A stretch of DNA of 64,000 nt, from NCBI RefSeq assembly GCF_016806695.1, contig NZ_WUED01000001.1, positions 62,001 through 126,000 on the forward strand. The letters are read 5' to 3'. The notes under the pieces were generated by a model that saw only the letters and a program-made list of their open reading frames with translations, had not been told where the DNA came from and did not search any database. This stretch comes from Campylobacter bilis (GTDB taxonomy: Bacteria > Campylobacterota > Campylobacteria > Campylobacterales > Campylobacteraceae). The translations under genes and the position numbers were made by a program. Positions 47,197 through 54,478 of the stretch are shown piece after piece (position 1 is the first letter of the stretch; the number at the start of each line of letters is the position of its first letter).

Positions 47197-48534
47197 TTAA
47201 ACAAACAGGGAAGCTAGAATAAAACCTAAAGCCACAGCAATGGCTATAGTTAAAACGCCTGGTATAAAAAAAGAATGGTTAAATATAAACTTACCAATTT
47301 TAGTCGTTCCTGTATCATCCATTTGCACTGCACCAAGCAAGGTAGGATAAGTTGGAAGCACAAAAAGAGCTGAAACAGCTGCAAAACAAGCTACAAGCAT
47401 ATAAGAATCATGGGGATTTGCTGTAGAAATTCCTAAAGCAGTAATGATAACAGGTACTATAGCTTTAGCAGTTGCTGCTTGAGAATATAAAAGCATACTA
47501 GCAAAGAAAAAGGCTACTGCGAGCATTGCAGGAGTTTGTTTTACCCATTCACCTGCTACTTCTTTGATTGAAGCTTCATGCCCTGCAACAAAAGTATTGC
47601 CTAACCAAGCCACACCAAAAACACAAACACAAGCTGTCATACCACTTTTAAACACGCTAGTATCAAGAATTTTACCTGGTTGAACCTTACAAAGCCAAGT
47701 GATTAAAGTCGCTGCAGTAAGCAAAAAACTCATAATCGCTGCATCTCTTGGAACAACAACAGGATCAATCCATTTAATATTACTAGAAATTGCAGTAGCA
47801 TAAAGCACAACCGCTAAAACTGTAAGAAGAAAAATCCCTACTGAAAGTTTAGCACCTGGCTTGTCTTCACCATGTAAAACATCTCCTGCATCTTTAACAA
47901 GTCCTACTTTTAAGCGTTCTTGATAAATGAGATCTTTACTAAGATCCATAGGAGTGATTAAACTTACTATAAAAGCTGTAAGCATACAGGCTACAAAAGT
48001 AGTACTTATCCAAATTCCAATCAAAGTTGGATAATTCCAACCTAGAGGTTCTAAAACACCACTCATATAAACAACAGCAGCACTAACAGGAGAAGCTGTA
48101 ATGCCAATTTGCGAAGAAACCACCATCAAAGAAAGCGGAACACTTGGTTTAACATTTTGCGATTTTGCAACATCAACTACAACAGGCATTAAAGAAAACA
48201 CAGCATTCCCTGTTCCTGCAAGAATAGTCAGCAACCATCCACAAGCAGGAGCTAGGTAATTTATAAATTTGGGATTTGCCCTTAAGATTTTCTCTGTTAA
48301 TCTTACCATATAATCAAGTCCACCTGCTTCTTGCATGGCTGCAATGGCTGCAATGGCTGCGGCAATTATTAAAATAACATCCCAAGGAATATTCCCTGGC
48401 TTCATTCCTAAAACAAGTCCTAATATAAGAACCCCAAGTCCCCCTGCATAACCTATAGCTATACCACCTAAGCGAATACCTATAAAAATCGCCCCAAGAA
48501 GGACCAGTACTTGTAAGATTATCATTATATCCAT
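47197..48534 (-). CDS. dcuA: Anaerobic C4-dicarboxylate transporter DcuA
   Basis: A 445-residue inner membrane protein with about ten hydrophobic segments. It exchanges aspartate or fumarate for succinate. The N-terminal LGAIFIGIRLGGIAIGYAGGLG and SPVSAAVVYMSGVLEPLG are typical of DcuA/DcuB. It lies 17 bases after aspA, so uptake and deamination of aspartate are linked. Three 9-base tandem repeats at 48335-48361 code for Ala-Ala-Ile/Met. Confidence 0.96.
   Translation of the reverse strand: MDIMIILQVLVLLGAIFIGIRLGGIAIGYAGGLGVLILGLVLGMKPGNIPWDVILIIAAAIAAIAAMQEAGGLDYMVRLTEKILRANPKFINYLAPACGWLLTILAGTGNAVFSLMPVVVDVAKSQNVKPSVPLSLMVVSSQIGITASPVSAAVVYMSGVLEPLGWNYPTLIGIWISTTFVACMLTAFIVSLITPMDLSKDLIYQERLKVGLVKDAGDVLHGEDKPGAKLSVGIFLLTVLAVVLYATAISSNIKWIDPVVVPRDAAIMSFLLTAATLITWLCKVQPGKILDTSVFKSGMTACVCVFGVAWLGNTFVAGHEASIKEVAGEWVKQTPAMLAVAFFFASMLLYSQAATAKAIVPVIITALGISTANPHDSYMLVACFAAVSALFVLPTYPTLLGAVQMDDTGTTKIGKFIFNHSFFIPGVLTIAIAVALGFILASLFV
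48335..48361 (+). repeat. Three tandem 9-base repeats inside dcuA
   Basis: ATGGCTGCA, ATGGCTGCA and ATGGCTGCG follow each other directly. On the coding strand they give repeated Ala-Ala-Ile/Met residues (IAAIAAM) in a membrane segment. Unit loss or gain would keep the reading frame. Confidence 0.85.
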
Positions 48535-48551
48535 GATTAAATCCTAAAATA

Positions 48552-49958
48552 TTATTTTTTAGCTTCCATATGAGGATTTAGCATATTTGATGGAGTTAAA
48601 ATTTCATCAATTTGTTCCTTACTCAAAAGCCCTCTTTCAAGTGCAATATCAGCTACTTTTTTACCCGTTGCCATTGCTTCTTTAGCTATGCTAGTAGAGT
48701 TCTCATAACCTATATAAGGATTTAAGGCTGTTACTATGCCTACTGAATTATAAACAAAATCTGAACAAATTTTTTCATTTGCACTAATACCGTCAATACA
48801 TTTATCCGCTAAAGTATACATAGCTTTTTCTAGCATTACAACAGAGTTAAATAAACTATAAGCAATCACAGGTTCAAAAACATTAAGCTGTAATTGCCCA
48901 CCTTCACTTGCAAAAGTGACAGTCACATCTGCGCCAATAACAGCATAGCAAACTTGATTGACCACCTCAGGAATAACAGGATTTACCTTGCCAGGCATAA
49001 TAGAACTACCAGGTTGCATTTTTGGTAAATTGATTTCATTAAGACCACATTTTGGACCACTGCTTAAAAGCCTTAAATCATTACATACTTTAGAAAGTTT
49101 TGTTGCAACACGTTTTAAAACTCCTGAAATTTGCACATAAGAACCCGTATCTTGAGTCGCTTCGATCAAATCCTCAGCTACAGTATATTCAAAACCTGTT
49201 ACTTCTCTTATTTTTCTTTCTACTACTTTAGGATAATCAGGATGAGAATTTATCCCTGTTCCTATAGCAGTTCCGCCAAGATTGATTTCTAAAATCAACT
49301 TTCTAGCTTCTAAAACTCTTTGGATATCCTCACCTATCATCACAGCAAAAGTTTTAAACTCACGGCCTAAAGTCATAGGAACAGCATCTTGAAGCTGTGT
49401 TCTACCCATTTTTAACACATCTTTAAATTCTTCAGCTTTTCTTTCATAAGCTTTTTTCAAATACTCCATAGCTTTAGCTAAATCACTTAAATAATCATGT
49501 AAAGCAAGGTGCAAGGCTGTAGGATAAGCATCATTAGTACTTTGACTTAAATTAACATGATCGTTTGGATGAAGGTATTGATACTGTCCTTTTTTATAAC
49601 CCATAAGCTCAAGGCCAATATTAGCTATAACTTCGTTTGCATTCATATTAGTACTTGTTCCAGCACCCCCTTGTATCATATCCACTACAAATTGATCATA
49701 ATACCCGCCTTCTAAAATTTTATCGCAAGCTTTAATAATAGCATCTTGGATATTTTTATCTAATAATCCTAATTCATAATTTGCCATAGCAGCAGCTTTT
49801 TTCACCCTGGCTAAAGCCCTGACAAAACGAGGAAAATCTTTTAATCTATCATGAGAAATATCAAAATTTTCAATAGCTCTAAAAGTTTGTACTCCATAAT
49901 AAACCTCATCAGAGATTTCCAATTCCCCGATAAAGTCATGTTCTTTTCTTGTTCCCAT
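48552..49958 (-). CDS. aspA: Aspartate ammonia-lyase (aspartase)
   Basis: A 468-residue lyase that splits aspartate into fumarate and ammonia; fumarate then feeds respiration or the citric acid cycle. The catalytic-loop signature GSSIMPGKVNPVIPE is near residue 317, with GGAGTSTNMNANEV and TNDAYPTALHLAL. Aspartase is central to amino acid catabolism in C. jejuni, and dcuA follows in the same operon. The start ATG has AAAGGTTTT upstream. Confidence 0.97.
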   Translation of the reverse strand: MGTRKEHDFIGELEISDEVYYGVQTFRAIENFDISHDRLKDFPRFVRALARVKKAAAMANYELGLLDKNIQDAIIKACDKILEGGYYDQFVVDMIQGGAGTSTNMNANEVIANIGLELMGYKKGQYQYLHPNDHVNLSQSTNDAYPTALHLALHDYLSDLAKAMEYLKKAYERKAEEFKDVLKMGRTQLQDAVPMTLGREFKTFAVMIGEDIQRVLEARKLILEINLGGTAIGTGINSHPDYPKVVERKIREVTGFEYTVAEDLIEATQDTGSYVQISGVLKRVATKLSKVCNDLRLLSSGPKCGLNEINLPKMQPGSSIMPGKVNPVIPEVVNQVCYAVIGADVTVTFASEGGQLQLNVFEPVIAYSLFNSVVMLEKAMYTLADKCIDGISANEKICSDFVYNSVGIVTALNPYIGYENSTSIAKEAMATGKKVADIALERGLLSKEQIDEILTPSNMLNPHMEAKK

Positions 49959-50013
49959 TTAAAACCTTTCATCAAAGTATTTTTAATTTAAATCAATACA
50001 ACAATCGATTTAA

Positions 50014-50028
50014 ATCATTAATAATGAT
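50014..50028. promoter_or_regulatory. Inverted repeat in the aspA-ung divergent region
   Basis: The dyad ATCATT-AAT-AATGAT lies 56-70 bases upstream of the aspA start, within the AT-rich region shared with ung. In C. jejuni aspA and dcuA respond to oxygen and alternative electron acceptors, with the RacRS system involved. Whether this dyad is a binding site is unknown. Confidence 0.3.
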
Positions 50029-50179
50029 ATTGCATTTTTAGTTAATAATTGATTAATAAATAAATTAGTTTCAAAATACATTAAATCAAGTATTTATATA
50101 TTTACATTTAATTTTCATTAATATAATTATTTTTATTTATTTCAAAAAAAAATTAATATATTTTTACTAACTTTTTTGT

Positions 50180-50185
50180 TAAAAT
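50180..50185 (+). promoter_or_regulatory. Probable extended -10 box for ung
   Basis: TGTTAAAAT, with hexamer TAAAAT at 50180-50185, lies 38 bases before the ung ATG. Very similar sequence, TTTTTTGTTAAAAT, precedes lctP (54431-54444). Confidence 0.5.
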
Positions 50186-50223
50186 ATCAAAGTTTTTATA
50201 AGCAAATATATTTTGGAAAAATC

Positions 50224-50919
50224 ATGAAAGAAATCACAATAAACATAGATAAAATAAAAATGAATAATGATTGGAAAGAATTCTTAAAGGATGAATTTAA
50301 AAAAAAATATTTTTTAGATCTTAAAAAACGATATATAAATGCTTTAAATCAACATAGCATTATTTATCCGCCTGCTAATTCAATCTTTAATGCTTTTAAT
50401 TTATGTCCTTTAGAAAAATTAAAAATCATCATACTAGGTCAAGACCCCTATCACCAACCTAACCAAGCCATGGGGCTTAGCTTTTCAGTTCCTAAAGGGA
50501 TAGAAATTCCCCCAAGCCTTAAAAATATTTATAAAGAATTGCAAAATGATTTAAATATCACTCCATCAAAAAGCGGGGATTTAAGCTCTTGGGCAACACA
50601 AGGTATTTTACTCTTAAATTCCATCCTTAGCGTAGAAGCAAACAAAGCAGCAAGCCACAGTTCATGGGGTTGGCAAGAATTTAGTGATGCAGTAATCTCA
50701 AAACTCAGCAAAGAAAAATCAGGTCTTATTTTTATGCTTTGGGGGAATTATGCAAAAAGTAAAAAAGCCTTCATTGATACTGAAAAACATTTAGTATTAG
50801 AAGCAGCCCATCCTAGTCCTTTAGCAAAAACTGGCTTTTTAGGTTGCAAACACTTCTCAAAAGCAAATGAATTTTTAAAAAAGCTGGGTAAAAGTCCTAT
50901 TAATTGGCAAATACCTTAA
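50224..50919 (+). CDS. ung: Uracil-DNA glycosylase
   Basis: A 231-residue family 1 enzyme that removes uracil from DNA. The water-activating motif ILGQDPYHQPNQAMGLSFSV is near residue 73 and the Leu-loop motif AAHPSPLAK near residue 197. I chose ATG at 50224 (MKEITINIDKIK); an upstream in-frame start would add residues that are not family-like and lie upstream of the -10 box. It stands alone, diverging from aspA, and ends at a large nested hairpin. Confidence 0.96.
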   Translation: MKEITINIDKIKMNNDWKEFLKDEFKKKYFLDLKKRYINALNQHSIIYPPANSIFNAFNLCPLEKLKIIILGQDPYHQPNQAMGLSFSVPKGIEIPPSLKNIYKELQNDLNITPSKSGDLSSWATQGILLLNSILSVEANKAASHSSWGWQEFSDAVISKLSKEKSGLIFMLWGNYAKSKKAFIDTEKHLVLEAAHPSPLAKTGFLGCKHFSKANEFLKKLGKSPINWQIP

Positions 50920-50946
50920 TATATAATAACGATAATAAAAAGCATA

Positions 50947-51017
50947 AAGCTGCTAAGGATTTAAAGCATAATACATAAAAATGATTTTATGAAAAAGCTA
51001 AATCAATCTAGCAGCTT
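50947..51017 (+). terminator. Long nested hairpin between ung and the cyd (cio) genes
   Basis: Three nested stems fold the same 71 bases: AAGCTGCTA/TAGCAGCTT (50947-50955 with 51009-51017), GATTTA/TAAATC (50958-50963 with 50999-51004) and CATAAAA/TTTTATG (50974-50980 with 50985-50991). AAAATATTTTTTT follows on the plus strand, so it should terminate ung. It is larger than a normal terminator. In NCTC 11168 a racemase gene lies at this position. Confidence 0.65.
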
Positions 51018-51034
51018 AAAATATTTTTTTATTC

Positions 51035-51139
51035 TTATAATTTACTATCTTTTTCTAATTGATTGATATTTAGCATAATAAATTTATAACTTAAATAAAT
51101 TACCAAAGGCCAAGATAATAAAAATAAAGCATGCAACAT
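51035..51139 (-). CDS. 34-residue membrane microprotein after cydB (CydX-like)
   Basis: A short minus-strand gene starting ATG at 51139, 9 bases after the cydB stop, with a strong site AAAGGAAGAG between them. It encodes one hydrophobic helix (MLHALFLLSWPLVIYLSYKF) followed by a polar tail ending KDSKL. Size, topology and position match CydX/YbgT-type small subunits that stabilise bd oxidases, although I see no clear CydX sequence motif. It is too short for most automatic gene calls. A peptide leader or chance frame is possible but less likely given the ribosome site. Confidence 0.65.
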   Translation of the reverse strand: MLHALFLLSWPLVIYLSYKFIMLNINQLEKDSKL

Positions 51140-51148
51140 TCTCTTCCT

Positions 51149-52273
51149 TTAATATGTATGATCGCTATTTGCGATTTCTTCACGGGTAATTTTTACCCTA
51201 TCCATTACATTCCAAACATAAATAATATAAGCTAAAACAAAAGGCACAAGCAAAGATACATAAGCCATAACACTAAGAGTATAATAACTTGAACTTGCAT
51301 TTTTTAAAGTCAAAGAACTTTGCAAATCATTCAATGAGGGATAAAAAGCACTTTGGCCTAATCCAATACTTGATAATAAAGCAAATACTGTTAAAACTGT
51401 CCCAAATCCTAAAGTAAAAATAGCTTTAGAACAACCTTTTGCCCCTTGAAATAAACCTGCAAATACCAAAAAAACGCCTATTAAAAATAAAATAGCAAAA
51501 AGAATTTGATCTAAAAAATTATGCAAATACACATTAGCACTTAAACTCACAATACCATTTTCATCTACTCTAAAACCATCTTTTATAAAAATCCAGGTCA
51601 AAAAACCCAAAAAGAAAGGTAAAAATAAAAAGCCATTGATCATGAGTTTTTTTACAGCTCTTGATTTTATATTTTCATCATTAATATTATTCATAAAATA
51701 TGCTGCGGCTAAAAGTCTGGCTAAAAATATTAAAGCCAAGCCTAAAAGATAATTAAGAGGATTAAATAAAAGCTCTAAACCACGCAAAGGATTTTGCCAA
51801 GAGACAAAATTGTGTTCATTTAAAATAAATTGTGAACCACTAAAAAAACTGCTAATAATAACTCCTATTAAAAGCACCCCCAAATAGCCATTGATTTTAA
51901 GAAACATTTCATAGGTTTTACAACCATAGACATTATTTTCTTTTTTACGGTACTCATAAGCTACAGCTTGCAAAATAAAACAAAATAAAATACAAAGCCA
52001 AATCCAATAAGTTCCACCAAAACTTGTACTATAAAAAAGTGGGAAAGCTGCAAAAGCTGCACCCCCAAAAAGTACAAAAGTCGTAAAACCTAACTCCCAT
52101 TTACGTCCCAAAGAATTAATAAGCATAGTTTTTTCAAGTTCATCTTTACTCAAATCATCAATTAAAGTTTGCCCACCTTGAACAAAAAACATAAACACCA
52201 AAATCGCACCAAGCAAACTTAAAATTAACCACCAATAAATTTGCAAATCTTCAAGCTCTAAACCAAAAAACAT
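51149..52273 (-). CDS. cydB: bd-type quinol oxidase subunit II (CioB)
   Basis: A 374-residue membrane protein with about eight or nine hydrophobic segments. The family start LEDLQIYWWLILSLLGAILVFMFFVQGG and the later SYYTLSVMAYVSLLVPFVLAYI fit CydB. In C. jejuni this oxidase (CioAB) is cyanide-insensitive, has low oxygen affinity and lacks the d-type heme signal. It overlaps cydA by 1 base and is followed by a putative small subunit. Confidence 0.95.
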   Translation of the reverse strand: MFFGLELEDLQIYWWLILSLLGAILVFMFFVQGGQTLIDDLSKDELEKTMLINSLGRKWELGFTTFVLFGGAAFAAFPLFYSTSFGGTYWIWLCILFCFILQAVAYEYRKKENNVYGCKTYEMFLKINGYLGVLLIGVIISSFFSGSQFILNEHNFVSWQNPLRGLELLFNPLNYLLGLALIFLARLLAAAYFMNNINDENIKSRAVKKLMINGFLFLPFFLGFLTWIFIKDGFRVDENGIVSLSANVYLHNFLDQILFAILFLIGVFLVFAGLFQGAKGCSKAIFTLGFGTVLTVFALLSSIGLGQSAFYPSLNDLQSSLTLKNASSSYYTLSVMAYVSLLVPFVLAYIIYVWNVMDRVKITREEIANSDHTY

Positions 52274-53829
52274 TATTTTTCTCCTTCAGTTTTAAAAGCA
52301 TTCTCATGTGTATTAAAACCTTTCTTAATTTGCGTAAACATGATTTTAAGTTCTGCAATAAGTAAAGCTGTAAATAGCACAGCAAAAATCCAAAACGAAA
52401 TTTGAACATTAATTTTTCCTAATTGAGTCGCACCAATATGCACAGGAAGCAAGTCTTGAATCGCCCAAGGCTGCCTACCTACCTCAGCTACTATCCATCC
52501 CGCTTCAGCAGCAATATAACCTAAAGGAATGGAAAATAAACACATCCAAAGGATCTTTTTAAATTTCTCTATATCATTTGCCATAGTAAGATAAAGCGTT
52601 ATTATAAAAAGTATAAAGAAAAAGCTACCTAAAGCCACCATAATGTGAAAGCTATAAAAAGTTAAAGCCACAGGAGGAATAGTATCACTTGGCTTTTGTA
52701 AATAGCCATAACCAAAATCTTTAAAATTAGCTTCTAAGATCGCTTTATGATTTATCATGGCTATTGTATCGTTGAGTTCTTTAGCAAGCTTATAATCTTT
52801 TAAAGCTTGCACAGCGATTTTGCCTCTATCTATACGATTTTGCATAGGTTCTATGCCTTTGCTTTCATTTCCATAAATTAAATCTTCAATCCCTGGAACA
52901 AAAGAATCTAAATCGCGATTTCCTAATATAGAAAGTGCATAAGGTATAGTAATATCAAATAAAAATACACTTTCGTTATTATCTAAAGTTTTTTTAGGAT
53001 TTAAAATTCCAAAAGGAACAAGACCGGCACGATGTTCACCTTGATAAACCCCTTCCATAGCAGCTAATTTCATAGGCTGGGTTTGGGTAACACGATAAGC
53101 GCTTTCATCCCCACTAAAAAACAAAAAAATAGAACAAACAAAACCAAAGCTAGCACCAACAACTAAACTTTTCTTAGCCTCTATAATATGGCGTCCTTTT
53201 AAGATAAACCAAGCTGAAATTCCCATAACAAACAAAGCCGAAATCACATAACCACTACCTATAGTATGTAAAAATTTTGCAACCGCTACAGGTGAAAATG
53301 CCACTTCAATAAAGCTTTGCATTTCATTTCTTGCAGTATCTGGATTAAAACTCATTCCTTGAGGATATTGCATCCAAGCATTTGCCACTAAAATCCAAAA
53401 AGCTGAAAGATTACTTCCTATAGCCACGCACCAAGTTGAAAGAAGATGAAAACCTTTACTAACTTTATCCCATCCAAAAAACATAACAGCAAAGAAAGTA
53501 GCTTCTAAGAAAAATGCCATAATACCTTCAATGGCCAAAGGCGCACCAAAAATATCTCCGACAAACCAACTATAATTTGCCCAGTTAGTTCCAAATTCAA
53601 ATTCCATAATAATGCCCGTAGCTACCCCAATAGCAAAATTAATGGCAAATAAAGAAAGCCAGAATTTAGTGATTTGCTTCCATCTTTCGTTTTTAGTTTT
53701 TACATAGATAGTTTCCATGATAGCAATTATAAAAGACAAGCCTAAAGTCAAAGGCACAAATAAAAAATGATACAGTGCAGTTAAAGCAAACTGTGCTCTT
53801 GACCAATCAACACTACTAAGTTCATTCAT
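52273..53829 (-). CDS. cydA: bd-type quinol oxidase subunit I (CioA)
   Basis: A 518-residue heme-bearing subunit that oxidises quinol and reduces oxygen. The N-terminal WSRAQFALTALYHFLFVPLTLGL includes the high-spin heme His, AKFLHTIGSGYVISALF the other axial His near residue 187, and GWIVAEVGRQPWAIQ is the conserved segment near residue 430. The quinol loop is short, as in cyanide-insensitive (CioA) types. A DUF4492-like gene is just upstream. Confidence 0.96.
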   Translation of the reverse strand: MNELSSVDWSRAQFALTALYHFLFVPLTLGLSFIIAIMETIYVKTKNERWKQITKFWLSLFAINFAIGVATGIIMEFEFGTNWANYSWFVGDIFGAPLAIEGIMAFFLEATFFAVMFFGWDKVSKGFHLLSTWCVAIGSNLSAFWILVANAWMQYPQGMSFNPDTARNEMQSFIEVAFSPVAVAKFLHTIGSGYVISALFVMGISAWFILKGRHIIEAKKSLVVGASFGFVCSIFLFFSGDESAYRVTQTQPMKLAAMEGVYQGEHRAGLVPFGILNPKKTLDNNESVFLFDITIPYALSILGNRDLDSFVPGIEDLIYGNESKGIEPMQNRIDRGKIAVQALKDYKLAKELNDTIAMINHKAILEANFKDFGYGYLQKPSDTIPPVALTFYSFHIMVALGSFFFILFIITLYLTMANDIEKFKKILWMCLFSIPLGYIAAEAGWIVAEVGRQPWAIQDLLPVHIGATQLGKINVQISFWIFAVLFTALLIAELKIMFTQIKKGFNTHENAFKTEGEK

Positions 53830-53895
53830 TATATTTTCCTTTTTCTTTTGAAGTGAGATTTTTTAAGTACAAAAGAACTTTTTTCTTTATCATCT

Positions 53896-54072
53896 TTAAA
53901 ATATAGAATTAAAACTCACATCAAAAATTAATAATTTTAATATCACAAACATCACAAAAAATTTAATGAAAATAATTTTCCATAAGGTTTTTCCTAGTGT
54001 TAAATTCTTAAAGCCTTCTTTATAAAAATTAAAAATTCTTAAAATATTAAAATATAAACCTTTACAACTCAC
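53896..54072 (-). CDS. Small DUF4492-like membrane protein upstream of cydA
   Basis: A 58-residue protein if started at GTG 54072, which has AAAGGTGAA just upstream. An in-frame TTG at 54114 would make it 72 residues but would lie almost on the transcription start. The core RIFNFYKEGFKNLTLGKTLW then a hydrophobic helix (IIFIKFFVMFVILKLLIF) fits the DUF4492 family as I recall it, which is found next to cytochrome bd genes. Its position matches Cj0080. It may assist oxidase assembly; this is inference. Confidence 0.7.
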   Translation of the reverse strand: MSCKGLYFNILRIFNFYKEGFKNLTLGKTLWKIIFIKFFVMFVILKLLIFDVSFNSIF

Positions 54073-54122
54073 AATAATTTCACCTTTAAAAAATAAGAGA
54101 ATTAAATATTTCAAGCATTAAA

Positions 54123-54128
54123 ATTATA
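54123..54128 (-). promoter_or_regulatory. Probable -10 box for the DUF4492-like gene and cydAB
   Basis: TATAAT on the minus strand, 51 bases upstream of the GTG start at 54072. Its position favours GTG over the upstream TTG at 54114 as the translation start. Confidence 0.5.
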
Positions 54129-54438
54129 ATAAAATTTGCGTTATTACTTTCTTAAAATTAAACTTGAAATATTTATTTAGATTTTATTTTAGCCTTAGCT
54201 TGTTAATGCTTTATAAAAATCAATATTACAATGGCTTAAAGCTTTAATTTTATAGCAAGGCAATAATGAATTTAACAAAAACCCAACCATATATTAGATA
54301 TTAAAATAATTTATTTTTAAAAAATTATAAATTTTCACGCTTTTTTATAATATTACAAAAATACACAAAATCAAGCTGCATATTATAATTAATTTATTTT
54401 AAGCTAATAATTTTTTTATTATATGTTTAATTTTTTGT

Positions 54439-54444
54439 TAAAAT
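54439..54444 (+). promoter_or_regulatory. Probable extended -10 box for lctP
   Basis: TGTTAAAAT, with hexamer TAAAAT at 54439-54444, lies 35 bases before the TTG start of lctP. The preceding TTTTTT repeats the arrangement seen at ung. Confidence 0.5.
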
Positions 54445-54478
54445 AAACTTTATTTATAAAAATTATTAAGGAGAAAAA

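Larger units (their letters stand above)
54073..54478. other. Gene-free AT-rich stretch where C. jejuni carries cdtABC
   Basis: In NCTC 11168 the cdtA, cdtB and cdtC toxin genes lie between lctP and Cj0080-cydA. Here the 406 bases hold no reading frame of useful length and no cdt sequence that I can recognise. They contain a likely -10 box for the small gene and cydAB (TATAAT on the minus strand, 54123-54128) and the lctP promoter. Confidence 0.7.
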
